Positions 53,718 through 62,759 are shown, counted from the stretch's first letter. The stretch is DNA of 64,000 nucleotides from Chachezhania sediminis (GCF_009765275.1 NZ_VOPH01000006.1:124001-188000), one strand, 5' to 3'. Notes: generated by a model not told the origin, from the sequence alone. Program-made: numbers and translations.

Positions 53718-54787
53718 TGCAACAGGTCCGGACCCATCCGCCGCTGATCGCAGGCCTGAAGGAACTGGTGAAGACGCCGACCGCGGCGCTGATGAACCTC
53801 GTGGCGCTGGTGGCCTTCATCGCGATCCTGAAGCCAATCGTCGAATGGGGCCTGATCGACGCGGTCTGGAGCGGCACCGACGGCAGCGCCTGCCCGCAGG
53901 GGTCGGGGGCCTGCTGGGCCTTCATCCGGGACAAGAGCCGGCTGATCTTCTTCGGCCGCTTCCCGCTGGACCAGCAATGGCGCGCGGGCGTGGCCACGGC
54001 GCTTCTGGTCCTGCTGGTCGCGGCTTCGCTGACGCCGACGTTCTGGGGGCGCAAGCTGGGCGTGGCCTGGGCAGTGGGCCTTGCCACCTACTTCCTGCTG
54101 ATGGCGGGCGGTGTGCCTGGGCTGACGCCGGTCCCCAGCGCCGAATGGGGCGGTCTGCCGCTGACCATCCTGCTGACCGTCTTCGGGGTGGGCTTCGGTC
54201 TGGTCCTGTCGGTTCCCGTGGCGCTGGCCAAGACGTCGAAACTGCCGGTCTTCAAGGTGGCCGCCACGATCTATGTCGAAGCGATCCGCGGCGTTCCGCT
54301 GATTTCCGTCCTCTTCATGGCGTCGATCCTGCTGCCGGTGATCCTGCCCGAAGGGCTGACCCCCGGGGGCATCGGCCGGGCGCTGGCCGGCATCGTCGTC
54401 TTCTTTGCCGCCTACATGGCCGAGGTCCTGCGCGGCGGGCTGCAATCGCTGCCCAAGGGCCAGTACGAGGCCTGCGCATCGCTGGGCCTGCGCTATTGGC
54501 CGATGATGCTGAAGGTGATCCTGCCGCAGGCCTTCGTGATCGTGCTGCCGGCCATCGTGAACATGATCATCGCGGCGCTGAAGGGCACGTCGCTGGTGGT
54601 CATCGTGGCGATGATGGACTTCCTGGGCACCACCAAGGCCTCTCTCGCCGACCCGGACTGGATCGGTTTCTATGTCGAAGCCTATGTCTTTGCCGGTCTG
54701 GTCTACGGGATCATGTGCGGGGCCATTTCATGGTACGGCCGCCGGATCGAAAAGCGCTTTGTCGGTGCGCGCGAACACAAGAACTGA
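53714..54787 (+). CDS. AapM-like amino acid ABC transporter permease
   Basis: This 357-residue permease (ATG 53714; the next codon is also ATG) has AapM/BztC features: AKTSKLPVFKVAATIYVEAI, GVPLISVLFMASILLPVILP and the coupling loop EACASLGLRYWPMMLKVILP. The usual fourth gene, the ATPase AapP, does not follow; a GntR regulator is next, 19 bases after its stop. The importer must therefore borrow an ATPase from elsewhere. Confidence 0.92.
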   Translation: MMQQVRTHPPLIAGLKELVKTPTAALMNLVALVAFIAILKPIVEWGLIDAVWSGTDGSACPQGSGACWAFIRDKSRLIFFGRFPLDQQWRAGVATALLVLLVAASLTPTFWGRKLGVAWAVGLATYFLLMAGGVPGLTPVPSAEWGGLPLTILLTVFGVGFGLVLSVPVALAKTSKLPVFKVAATIYVEAIRGVPLISVLFMASILLPVILPEGLTPGGIGRALAGIVVFFAAYMAEVLRGGLQSLPKGQYEACASLGLRYWPMMLKVILPQAFVIVLPAIVNMIIAALKGTSLVVIVAMMDFLGTTKASLADPDWIGFYVEAYVFAGLVYGIMCGAISWYGRRIEKRFVGAREHKN

Positions 54788-54806
54788 AGAAAAGGGGGCA
54801 GGAGTG

Positions 54807-55517
54807 ATGGCGGAAAATCTGGAACAGATGCTGCGGTCCGTGATCGAGACGCCGGGGATGCAGACGGTGGACCGGGCGGCGACGCTAACGGAACAGGTCT
54901 ATGACCGGCTGCGGCAGGGTCTTTTGATCGGCATCTGGGAGCCGGGCGAGAAGATCACCGCCCGCGGCGTCTGCAAGGACCTGGGCGTCAGCCTGACACC
55001 TGCGCGCGAGGCGATGATGCGATTGGGCAACGAAGGCGCGCTGGATGTCTCGGCCCACCGGACCTACACGGCGGCCACGCTCACGCTGGAGGAATACCGA
55101 GAGATCGCAAAGATCCGTCTGGCGCTGGAACCCATGGCGGTCGAGGCGGCGGTGCCCCTGATCACCGACGCCCAGATCGATGTGTTGGAAGAGATCAACG
55201 AGACGCTGGCCGAGGCCATCCGCGAGGACCGTCTGCGCGACGCGCTGCGGATGGATTCCAAGATCCACCTGACGGTCTATCGCGCGTCGGGCCTGCCCAC
55301 GCTGATGGGGATCATCGATCGGTTGTGGTTGCGGGCCGGCCCCACTCGGAACCGGCTGTCGCCCACCTATCGCCGGACGCTGGCGGGCTATGACAACCAC
55401 GCTGCCCTGTTGAAGGCCCTGCGGGCCCGCAATGCCGCCCAGGCCCGCGCCATCATCACCCGCGACCTGCAGGACGGCACGCAGCGGATCATCGAATACC
55501 TTTCCGACCGCGCCTGA
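54807..55517 (+). CDS. GntR-family regulator, FadR/FCD subfamily
   Basis: The 236-residue protein has a GntR winged helix-turn-helix near residues 28-90 (LTEQVYDRLRQGLLIGIW, GVSLTPAREAMMRLGNEGA) and an all-helical FCD effector domain with LRLALEPMAVEAA-like and IHLTVYRASG segments. It probably responds to an organic acid or amino acid. ATG 54807 is preceded by AGGAG. The position between the amino acid transporter and the PLP decarboxylase suggests that it controls both and perhaps the divergent LLM oxidoreductase. Confidence 0.9.
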   Translation: MAENLEQMLRSVIETPGMQTVDRAATLTEQVYDRLRQGLLIGIWEPGEKITARGVCKDLGVSLTPAREAMMRLGNEGALDVSAHRTYTAATLTLEEYREIAKIRLALEPMAVEAAVPLITDAQIDVLEEINETLAEAIREDRLRDALRMDSKIHLTVYRASGLPTLMGIIDRLWLRAGPTRNRLSPTYRRTLAGYDNHAALLKALRARNAAQARAIITRDLQDGTQRIIEYLSDRA

Positions 55518-55553
55518 CGCGCGCCTTTCCCAAAAGACCAAGGACGACCGGAC

Positions 55554-56813
55554 ATGACCGACCGCACCCCCTTTCCCGCCACCGGCCGCAGCTGGGACGA
55601 TCTTCAGGCCGAAATCCGCAGCCGCTCGGCCGGGGATCTTGCCTGGAAAGACGGGCGTTCGCCGGTCTTCGTGTTCCGCAACGACGAGGAAACCTACAAC
55701 GTCGGCCGCGACGCCTTCTTCGAATGTTTCAGCGAAAACGCCCTGGGCCGGACGCGCGCCTTCTTCGGCATCGCGTCGATGGAAAAGGACGTGCTGGATT
55801 TCGGCCTTGGCCTGTTCAGCGCGCCGGACGGCGCGGCGGGGGCCTTTACCTCGGGCGGCAGCGAAAGCATCTTCATCGCCATGAAGGCGGCACGCGACGC
55901 ATTCCGCGCCCGGACGGGCAAGGGGCGCGAGGCGGCGCTGAACATGGTGGTCCCAATCACCGTGCACCCGGCCTTCGACAAGGCCGCGAATGCCATGGAT
56001 ATCGAGATGCGCCGCGCCCCCCTGCGCGAGGACAAGCGCGTCGACGTCGCCGCCATGGCCGACCTGATCGACGAGAATACGATGACGCTGGTGGGCTCCG
56101 CCCCGTGTTTCCCGCATGGCGTCATCGACCCGATCGACGAACTCAGCGCGCTGGCGCTGAAGGCGGGCACATGGCTGCATGTCGACGCCTGCGTTGGCGG
56201 ATGGATCGCGCCTTTCTTCACCCGAAACGGCCGCCCGACCCCGGATTTCGACTTTCGTTTCGAAGGGGTGCGGTCGCTGTCGGCGGACCTGCACAAGTTC
56301 GGGTTCTGCCCCAAGCCGGCCTCGACCGTCTTCTATCGCCGGGCCGAGGATCTGGACCGCGCGACCTTCAGGGCTGACGCCTGGCCCAGCGGTGCCTTCG
56401 CGACCCAGACGCTGGCCGGCACGCGGCCCGGCGGCGCCGTGGCCGGGGCTTGGGCGGTGCTGAATTTCCTGGGCGAGGACGGATACCGCGATGCCGCCCG
56501 CCGGCTGGCCGAGATGGTCGACGGCTATGTCGCCGGGATCACGGCCATCGAGGGGCTGGAGATGTGGGCGAAGCCCGACGTTTCGATCATCAACTACGGA
56601 TCGACCGGCCTGAACATCCTGGCGGTAGCCGAGCGGATGTATGACATGGGCTGGCTGCCGGGTCTGACCAAGGCGCCGCGCGGCATGCATGCGATGCTGT
56701 CGATGATCCACGGCGGCCAGGCGCAACAGGATTATCTGCGGGACCTGCGGGTCTGCGTGGAAGAGGTCCGGAAGGATCCGATGCAGGCGTCCAAGCTGGA
56801 AGCCGTCTACTGA
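55554..56813 (+). CDS. PLP-dependent group II decarboxylase-like / sphingosine-1-phosphate lyase-like enzyme
   Basis: This 419-residue protein is a fold-type I PLP enzyme of the group II decarboxylase family. It shows the GGSESIFIAMKAAR region for cofactor binding, HVDACVGGWIAPF with the PLP aspartate and SADLHKFGFCPKP carrying the Schiff-base lysine. Family members decarboxylate amino acids or cleave amino-alcohol phosphates. In this operon, following an amino acid importer, a decarboxylase or C-C lyase of the imported amino acid is likely. The exact substrate is not readable. Confidence 0.87.
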   Translation: MTDRTPFPATGRSWDDLQAEIRSRSAGDLAWKDGRSPVFVFRNDEETYNVGRDAFFECFSENALGRTRAFFGIASMEKDVLDFGLGLFSAPDGAAGAFTSGGSESIFIAMKAARDAFRARTGKGREAALNMVVPITVHPAFDKAANAMDIEMRRAPLREDKRVDVAAMADLIDENTMTLVGSAPCFPHGVIDPIDELSALALKAGTWLHVDACVGGWIAPFFTRNGRPTPDFDFRFEGVRSLSADLHKFGFCPKPASTVFYRRAEDLDRATFRADAWPSGAFATQTLAGTRPGGAVAGAWAVLNFLGEDGYRDAARRLAEMVDGYVAGITAIEGLEMWAKPDVSIINYGSTGLNILAVAERMYDMGWLPGLTKAPRGMHAMLSMIHGGQAQQDYLRDLRVCVEEVRKDPMQASKLEAVY

Positions 56814-56847
56814 TCCGGCATCGACCGGATCGTCACGTCCCTTGCAT

Positions 56848-56875
56848 CCCCCCGGCAAATGCACCTGCCGGGGGG
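56848..56875. terminator. Bidirectional terminator between convergent genes
   Basis: CCCCCCGGCA (56848-56857) pairs with TGCCGGGGGG (56866-56875) with an eight-base loop, followed by TGTTTC on the plus strand. It lies between the decarboxylase stop and the convergent symporter stop. Confidence 0.75.
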
Positions 56876-56889
56876 TGTTTCATGCCCGA

Positions 56890-58431
56890 TCAGTGCTTGA
56901 AGGCCCTGATTTCGCCGCTCTTCAGGCGGGCGGAGTAGCTGTCGAGTTCCGCTTTCACGAGCTTCATCAGCGGGTAAAGTGCCGCGATGTTGACCACCGC
57001 CATGGCAAAGATCGCCGCGTCCGAGAAATCGATGACCGGACCAAGGCTGGCCGCCGCGCCGATCACGACGAAGACGCAGAAGATGATCTTGAAGAGCAGC
57101 TCCGTCGTCTTCCCTTCGCCGAACAGGTAGGTCCACGCCTTCAGGCCATAATAGCTCCACGAGATCATGGTCGAGAAGGCGAAGAGGATCACCGCGACGG
57201 CCAGCAGGTACGGGAACCAGCTGATCGACGATCCGAACGCGGCCGAGGTCAGCGCCACGCCGGTATTGCCGCCGACGGTGGCGATGCCGGTTCCGGCCTC
57301 GTTCATCAGGTAGTGGCCCGATGTCTCCTCCATGATCAGCTGCTGCGAGATGATGATTACCAGCGCGGTCATGGTGCAGATGACGACGGTATCGATCAGC
57401 GGTTCCAGCAGGGACACGAAACCTTCGGTGATCGGCTCCTTCGTCTTGACGGCCGAGTGCGCGATGGCGGCGGAACCGACCCCCGCCTCGTTCGAGAAGG
57501 CGGCCCGCCGGAAGCCCTGGATCAGCGCGCCGACCATGCCGCCGGCCACGCCCAGCCCGGTAAAGGCGCCGGCGAAGACCTGGCCGATGGCCCAGCCGAT
57601 CAGGTGATAGTTCACGATCAGGATGACCAGTGCGGACCCGACATAAAGGATGCCCATGAAGGGCACGATCTTTTCGGTCACGTTGGCGATGGATTTGATC
57701 CCGCCCACGATCACCGCATAGACGATGGCGGCAAAGACGATGCCGGTGATCCAGCCGGGATAGTCGCCGACGATATTGGCGATCTGCGCATGGGCCTGGT
57801 TGGACTGGAACATGTTGCCGCCGCCCAGCGATCCCAGGATGCAGAAGATCGCGAACAGGACCGCCAGGATCTTGCCGCCCGGCAGTCCCAGCTGGGTGAA
57901 GCCTTTCGAGATATAGTACATCGGCCCGCCCGAAACCGACCCGTCGGCATATTCGTTGCGGAACTTCACGCCCAGGGTGCATTCGGTGAACTTGGACGCC
58001 ATGCCCAATAGGCCCGCAAGGATCATCCAGAAGGTGGCACCGGGACCGCCGATGCCGACAGCCACGGCGACGCCCGCGATATTGCCCAGGCCCACGGTGC
58101 CCGACAGGGCGGTGGCCAGGGCCTGGAAATGGCTGACCTCGCCCGCATCGTTGGGATCGGAATAGTCGCCCTTCACCAGCCGGATCGCATGGCCGAAGAA
58201 GCGGAATTGCACGAAACCGAAATAGATGGAAAAGATCGTGGCGGCGGCCACCAGCCACAGCACGATCCAGGGAAAGCTGGTCCCCGGGATCGGGGCGAAG
58301 ATGAAGTTGACGAAGGGCCCGGTGACGGTGGCGAAGGCCTCGTTCACCTTGGCATCGATGCCCTGGGCCATGGCGGCGGGTGCAAGAAGGGTGGTGGCGG
58401 CTGCCGTCGAAAAGATCTTGAAATGGTTCAT
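56890..58431 (-). CDS. Alanine/glycine:cation symporter family protein (AgcS)
   Basis: The 513-residue protein has about eleven hydrophobic spans and the AgcS family features, including GTVGLGNIAGVAVAVGIGGP, the MASKFTECTLGVKFR stretch and FRRAAFSNEAGVGSAAIAH. An N-terminal signal-like segment (ATTLLAPAAMAQ) precedes the first span. It imports alanine or glycine with sodium or protons. A universal stress protein gene lies 10 bases upstream on the same strand, so the two are cotranscribed. Confidence 0.92.
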   Translation of the reverse strand: MNHFKIFSTAAATTLLAPAAMAQGIDAKVNEAFATVTGPFVNFIFAPIPGTSFPWIVLWLVAAATIFSIYFGFVQFRFFGHAIRLVKGDYSDPNDAGEVSHFQALATALSGTVGLGNIAGVAVAVGIGGPGATFWMILAGLLGMASKFTECTLGVKFRNEYADGSVSGGPMYYISKGFTQLGLPGGKILAVLFAIFCILGSLGGGNMFQSNQAHAQIANIVGDYPGWITGIVFAAIVYAVIVGGIKSIANVTEKIVPFMGILYVGSALVILIVNYHLIGWAIGQVFAGAFTGLGVAGGMVGALIQGFRRAAFSNEAGVGSAAIAHSAVKTKEPITEGFVSLLEPLIDTVVICTMTALVIIISQQLIMEETSGHYLMNEAGTGIATVGGNTGVALTSAAFGSSISWFPYLLAVAVILFAFSTMISWSYYGLKAWTYLFGEGKTTELLFKIIFCVFVVIGAAASLGPVIDFSDAAIFAMAVVNIAALYPLMKLVKAELDSYSARLKSGEIRAFKH

Positions 58432-58441
58432 GAAAGTCCCC

Positions 58442-58879
58442 TTACACCACGACCGTGACCGGCACCGAGGCCATCACGACCAGGTTCTGCGATGCGCTTC
58501 CGAAGATCCGCTTGGTGATGCTGCCGCTGGAAGTGCGGCCCACGACGATCTGCGAGGCATTGTTGTCCGCCGCGATCCGGTTCAGCGTCTCGGCCACGTC
58601 GCCATGCTTGACGACGCCGCTGGCGTTGAACCCCGCCTCTTTCAGTGCATCCACGGCCGGGGCCACGATCCGCGTTGTCGCGATGGATATCTCCTCTTCC
58701 CGCCGCTTGTGACGCTTTTCGTTTTCTTCCGCGGTCTGGAAGGTGAAGGGGGACCATTCGATGACATAGGCGACGGTGATCTCGCAGGCCTCGTAGTGGG
58801 ACGCGAGGTCCCGGGCAAAGGCCAGGGCGCGTTCACCCGTCTCCGTGCCATCCAGTCCGACTATAATCCTGACTGACAT
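58442..58879 (-). CDS. Universal stress protein (UspA family)
   Basis: This 145-residue protein has the UspA fold with the ATP-binding pattern GLDGTETGERAL near the N-terminus and VVGRTSSGSITKRIFGSASQ towards the C-terminus, a version of the G-x2-G-x9-G(S) motif. Such proteins often sit beside transporters and modulate their activity under stress. It is the first gene of the unit with the AgcS symporter. Confidence 0.9.
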   Translation of the reverse strand: MSVRIIVGLDGTETGERALAFARDLASHYEACEITVAYVIEWSPFTFQTAEENEKRHKRREEEISIATTRIVAPAVDALKEAGFNASGVVKHGDVAETLNRIAADNNASQIVVGRTSSGSITKRIFGSASQNLVVMASVPVTVVV

Positions 58880-59388
58880 GACAGTGGCTCCGTTCTGGAA
58901 GGTCTTTTGTTCAACATCGCCGGCCGTGCGGGGGCCAGGCCGGCGCTTATGGGTTCAAGGCAACGATCTTTCGCCGCGGGCCGGGCACGCGGCCCGGGTG
59001 TAATTCCCGGGAAAGACAGTTGGGGGGTCGAAATCTGCGCATTTCATTTCATGATGATACGCATTCAGGGTTGTGATGCAAAACTTATGGGTCCGATTGG
59101 CGTAACCTTTCGGACGAGTGACCCTGAAATCACCCTATGGGCGAATATCTGTGCGGATGCTCACTTTGCGGACAGTGCATCGTATGTCGAGACAGGGCGT
59201 GGTGGTACCGTCCGCTTTACGGTCCAAGGAGGGTGAAATCGTTGGAAACAACAGGAAACAGGGACAATTTGCCCCGGGACGGTTTACATTCCGGGTCGGA
59301 GTTGCCAGCTTGTGGGCCGAAGCACCGAGCAACCCGTGCGCTGCGCGACCTCGGCAAATTCACGCTATTCCCGAAAGGACACCACTCT
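58880..59388. promoter_or_regulatory. Long gap before the FKBP gene, with alternative start signals
   Basis: This 509-base gap contains no gene I can name. It must hold the promoters of both divergent genes. A strong ribosome site AAGGAGGG (59226-59233) is followed eight bases later by TTG (59242), in frame with the FKBP gene and giving a 49-residue N-terminal extension; this extension has no signal-peptide character. An open frame at 58907-59236 has no recognisable content and is not called. Confidence 0.35.
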
Positions 59389-59817
59389 ATGACCCAGGCA
59401 AAGCCGGGCGATACGCTGCATCTTCACTACAAGGGCTCTCTCGACGACGGGTCCGTCTTCGACAGTTCCGAAGGGCGCGATCCGCTGACGTTCCAGCTGG
59501 GATCGGGCCAGATCATTCCGGGGCTGGATTCCGGCGTGACCGGAATGACCGTGGGCGAAAAGCGCACTGTCCGGGTCGAGGCGACAGAGGCCTATGGCGC
59601 GCATCAGCCCGACCGTGTCCATGCCGTTCCCCGGGACAGCGTGCCCGATCACATCCCGACCGATCCGGGCACCCAGCTGCAGGTCCAGACGCAGGACGGT
59701 CAGGCCATGAACGTCGTCGTGGCCGATGTGACGGAACAGGAGGTCATCCTGGATGCCAACCATCCGCTGGCCGGCAAGGACCTGACCTTCGAGGTCGAAC
59801 TGGTCGCGATCGCCTGA
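59389..59817 (+). CDS. FKBP-type peptidyl-prolyl isomerase (SlyD-like)
   Basis: The 142-residue protein has an FKBP domain with the typical opening GDTLHLHYKGSLDDGSVFDSS, then GQIIPGLDSGVTGMTVGEKR and an inserted flap domain (about residues 70-120) as in SlyD, ending with HPLAGKDLTFEVELV. The metal-binding His-rich tail of SlyD is absent. It isomerises X-Pro bonds and may act as a chaperone. The ATG at 59389 fits the family start and follows AAAGGA; a TTG start at 59242 with a better ribosome site would add 49 residues. Confidence 0.9.
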   Translation: MTQAKPGDTLHLHYKGSLDDGSVFDSSEGRDPLTFQLGSGQIIPGLDSGVTGMTVGEKRTVRVEATEAYGAHQPDRVHAVPRDSVPDHIPTDPGTQLQVQTQDGQAMNVVVADVTEQEVILDANHPLAGKDLTFEVELVAIA

Positions 59818-59829
59818 CAGGCGACAGCT

Positions 59830-59847
59830 CCGGCCCGTTGGGGCCGG
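59830..59847. terminator. Bidirectional terminator hairpin
   Basis: CCGGCCC and GGGCCGG pair around the loop GTTG in the 36-base gap between the convergent FKBP and metallophosphoesterase genes. Confidence 0.65.
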
Positions 59848-59853
59848 GGCCCT

Positions 59854-60666
59854 TCAGGCCGGGTGCCAGCCATCCGCATCCCGCGTGAAACGCACGGTGC
59901 GGTCCAGCTGGTAGCCGCTGCCATCCGGTCGGCTGGTGTGCCGGTCGATCCGCGCCTTGTTTCCGTCCAGCGTCAGCAGGTTGAAATCGTTCGGTTCGCC
60001 GCGCAGGCGGTCGGACAGGACGGTGCCGGCGTGCAGTTGCAGGACCGATCGGGGCCCCGGATCGTTATCAGCGTCCGCCCGGAAGATATCGGCGCGCCAG
60101 CTGTGCAGGTGACCCGACAGCACGACATCCGTCTTTAGATCCGCCAGTGCGGTCCGCGCGGCGCGCGCCCCGCGGGTCAGGGCCTTGTCGTCCTCGGGCC
60201 GCTGGTCCAGCGGGTGATGCGCCACGACGATGCGGAATGCATCCGGCGGGGTATCGGCAAAGCCCGCCTCCACCAGCTTGATCGCGTGATGGCCGAAGTG
60301 GCCCCGCTGCCAGCTGAGATGGTCGACCGAGTTCACACCGATCACGGACCAGTCCGCGTCATGCACCTGCGGTTCCAGGTCCCGCGCGATCCACTTGCGA
60401 TAGCGGCGCCAGGGGCGGAAGACCCGTTCGACCAGGTGGTCCAGCGGTGTATCGTGGTTGCCGGGCACGATTAGGCAGGGCGCGGCGATCCGGTCGATCA
60501 GTTCGCGCGCGCGCATGAACTGCCAGTTCCGGGCGCGCTGGGTCAGGTCACCGGACACGGCGACAAGATCGGGGTCCAGGCCGTTGACTTCCTCGATCAG
60601 CGGGTCGAGCAATTCGGGCCTTGTGCGGCCGAAATGCAGGTCGGAAAGGTGCAGCAGTCGTTTCAA
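59854..60666 (-). CDS. Calcineurin-like metallophosphoesterase
   Basis: The 270-residue protein contains the full set of metallophosphoesterase motifs: HLSDLHFGR near the N-terminus, VSGDLTQR, VPGNHD, VVAHHPLD and LSGHLHSW. It uses two metal ions to hydrolyse phosphodiesters or phosphomonoesters. It starts at TTG 60666, whose bases overlap the stop of the upstream diacylglycerol kinase-like gene (TTGA), so it is translationally coupled to it. A much longer open frame into that gene is an artefact. Confidence 0.88.
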   Translation of the reverse strand: MKRLLHLSDLHFGRTRPELLDPLIEEVNGLDPDLVAVSGDLTQRARNWQFMRARELIDRIAAPCLIVPGNHDTPLDHLVERVFRPWRRYRKWIARDLEPQVHDADWSVIGVNSVDHLSWQRGHFGHHAIKLVEAGFADTPPDAFRIVVAHHPLDQRPEDDKALTRGARAARTALADLKTDVVLSGHLHSWRADIFRADADNDPGPRSVLQLHAGTVLSDRLRGEPNDFNLLTLDGNKARIDRHTSRPDGSGYQLDRTVRFTRDADGWHPA

Positions 60667-61613
60667 CGTACGGTATTTCCGAAGTCCCCGGGCACGATCA
60701 CGTCCAGCGGTTCCCGGCTTAGCGTCAGGCGGAACGGCCCCGGCATCCGTGTCCGTTCGCCGTCCCTCGCCACCAGAAGTTTCTTGCCGCCCGCGCGCAA
60801 TTCGATGTCGTCGCCGCAGATCATGTGGAAATCGCGGTCGCGTTCGGCCTTGCCCGTCAGCACCGCCAGGGCGCTGCGGATCATGCCCAGCCGGCCGCAG
60901 TTGGGGGCGATCATCAGGACCATCTTGCCGTCCTCGATACAGTCCACGCCGTCCAGCCCCATTTCGTTCAGTTGGAAGGCATTGTTGATGGCGAAGACCA
61001 GCGGCGTCCGGACGGATGCGGGCTGGCCGTTCGCGATGATCTCCATTTCCAGCGGGCGGGGCCAGCGGAAAAGAACCTTGATCGCCGACCAGTAGGCGGC
61101 GGCGCGGCTGCGGCCCCAGAATTGATAGATCTCCTCGCGCGAGCGGAGGATGTGGGGGTAAAGTCCAAAATTCGCGTTGTTCAGGAAGACCTTGTCGTTC
61201 AGCATCGCGACCCGCAGGGCATGGGTGTGGCCCGCGGCGATGATTTCTGCGGCCTCTTCCACGTCTTGGGGGATGCCAAGCGACCGGGCGAAATAGTTGA
61301 AGGTCCCGCAGGGCAGGATACCCATGCGCGTCTTGGTCCCCTTCAGGGCCTGTGCCACGCCGCAGATCGTCCCGTCGCCGCCGGCCGCGACCACGGTATC
61401 GTACCCCTTTCCGACGACCTCGCGCACCGTGGCGGACAGGTCGATGTCGGGGTCCAGCTCCACCATGTCGGGGCTCAGGCCGCGGGCCTCGAACATCCGG
61501 GCCAGCCCGTCGCAGGCGGACCTGGCGTCCTTCTTGCCGGACTGCGGATTGCACAGGACGCACATGCTGGCAGTCCCGGGGTCGCTTGCGGTCGGGGTCT
61601 TGGCGTCGAACAT
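60663..61613 (-). CDS. Diacylglycerol/lipid kinase-family protein
   Basis: This 316-residue protein is a DAGK-catalytic-domain (YegS/BmrU-like) kinase, with the nucleotide-binding motif VAAGGDGTICGVAQAL at about residues 70-85 and ILPCGTFNYFARSLGI after it. It phosphorylates a lipid such as diacylglycerol, or a related alcohol. The ATG at 61613 is preferred; the open frame extends further upstream but without family resemblance. Its coupling to a metallophosphoesterase suggests opposing or sequential steps on a phospho-lipid. Confidence 0.86.
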   Translation of the reverse strand: MFDAKTPTASDPGTASMCVLCNPQSGKKDARSACDGLARMFEARGLSPDMVELDPDIDLSATVREVVGKGYDTVVAAGGDGTICGVAQALKGTKTRMGILPCGTFNYFARSLGIPQDVEEAAEIIAAGHTHALRVAMLNDKVFLNNANFGLYPHILRSREEIYQFWGRSRAAAYWSAIKVLFRWPRPLEMEIIANGQPASVRTPLVFAINNAFQLNEMGLDGVDCIEDGKMVLMIAPNCGRLGMIRSALAVLTGKAERDRDFHMICGDDIELRAGGKKLLVARDGERTRMPGPFRLTLSREPLDVIVPGDFGNTVR

Positions 61614-61698
61614 CTGCTTCTTTTCCCAGTGGGGCGTACCATCGCGCCCATTCGGGACAACCGCCCCGCCCGGGGAAAGTTCCATCCGGTGAGGCGGA

Positions 61699-62715
61699 TC
61701 AGGACCGCGCAGGCGGGGGCGGGCCGGCACTGCCGCCGGGGATGAACTCGACCTCGATCACCTCGGACGGGCCGGTGCGGGTGCCGGTTTCGATCATGGA
61801 CAGCAGCAGTTCTGCCGCGCGGACACCGATATGGGTGCGCGGCTGGCGGATCGTGGTCAGCGCGGGGCTGAGGTGCTGGGCGATCTCGATATTGTCGAAG
61901 CCCACGATGGACAGGTCCTGTGGCACGCGAATGCCTGCCCGCTGCACTAGGCCCATGAACCCCGCCGCCATCTCGTCCGAGGCGAAGAAAAGGGCCGTCG
62001 GCCGATCCTCCATCGTCAGCCAGGCGCGGGCGGCGGCGGCGCCGGAATCCATGGTAAAGTCGCCTTCCAGGATCCACTCCTCGTGCAGGGGCAGGCCAAT
62101 GGCTTCCATCGCACCGCGGAACCCCTTCAACCGGGTTTCGGCCAGAACATTGCCCTGCGGCCCGGTGACATGGCCGATGGCCCGGTGGCCGAGGCGTGCC
62201 AGGTGGCCCACGGCCATCGCGGCGCCCCGGCCGTTTTCCACGCGGACAGACGGCAGGTCGCGCCCCATCCATTCGCAAGCCATGACCACGGGGGGCCGGC
62301 CCGGGATCTCCAGCGCTTCGGGCGACAAGGTGCCGTCCAGCAGCACCAGCCCGTCCGCCTGGCCCGAGGTCAGGTAATGCGTCAGCCGTTCGTCCGGGTC
62401 GGGACCCGACTGGGTGTCGGCGATCAGCATCCCGTATTGCGCTGGCGTCAGGACCGAGGCGAGGCCCGCGAGGATCTGGGCAAAGAACGGGTTGGCGATG
62501 TTGGGCAGCAGCACGATCACCGATCCGGTCCGCTGCCGGCGCAGGTTCGATGCCGTCGCATTCACGCGATAGCCGGTTTCGGCCACGGCGGTCAGAACGG
62601 CTTCCCGAGTCGTCTTTGCAACCACGGATGGCTTTGCAAGGGTCCTGCTAACCGTAGCAGTTGAAACCCCCGCGGCCCGCGCAACATCCTGAATCGTAGT
62701 GACTTTCCGGTCCAT
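61699..62715 (-). CDS. LacI-family transcriptional regulator
   Basis: The 338-residue protein has a classic LacI helix-turn-helix, TTIQDVARAAGVSTATVSRT, at residues 6-25 and a periplasmic-binding-protein-like sensor domain with IANPFFAQILAGLASVL. ATG 62715 is preceded by AAGGGAGC. It is divergent from the sugar isomerase/epimerase gene, with two LacI-type operators in the gap, and so probably represses that catabolic unit until a sugar or polyol is bound. Confidence 0.92.
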   Translation of the reverse strand: MDRKVTTIQDVARAAGVSTATVSRTLAKPSVVAKTTREAVLTAVAETGYRVNATASNLRRQRTGSVIVLLPNIANPFFAQILAGLASVLTPAQYGMLIADTQSGPDPDERLTHYLTSGQADGLVLLDGTLSPEALEIPGRPPVVMACEWMGRDLPSVRVENGRGAAMAVGHLARLGHRAIGHVTGPQGNVLAETRLKGFRGAMEAIGLPLHEEWILEGDFTMDSGAAAARAWLTMEDRPTALFFASDEMAAGFMGLVQRAGIRVPQDLSIVGFDNIEIAQHLSPALTTIRQPRTHIGVRAAELLLSMIETGTRTGPSEVIEVEFIPGGSAGPPPPARS

Positions 62716-62759
62716 GCAGCTCCCTTTCCGGGGCGCAGAATGGCCCGTGAAAAATTCCT

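Noticed and set aside
58907-59236. A 109-codon open frame in the gap before the FKBP gene
   Set aside because: No family resemblance and no good ribosome site at its start; I treat it as chance.
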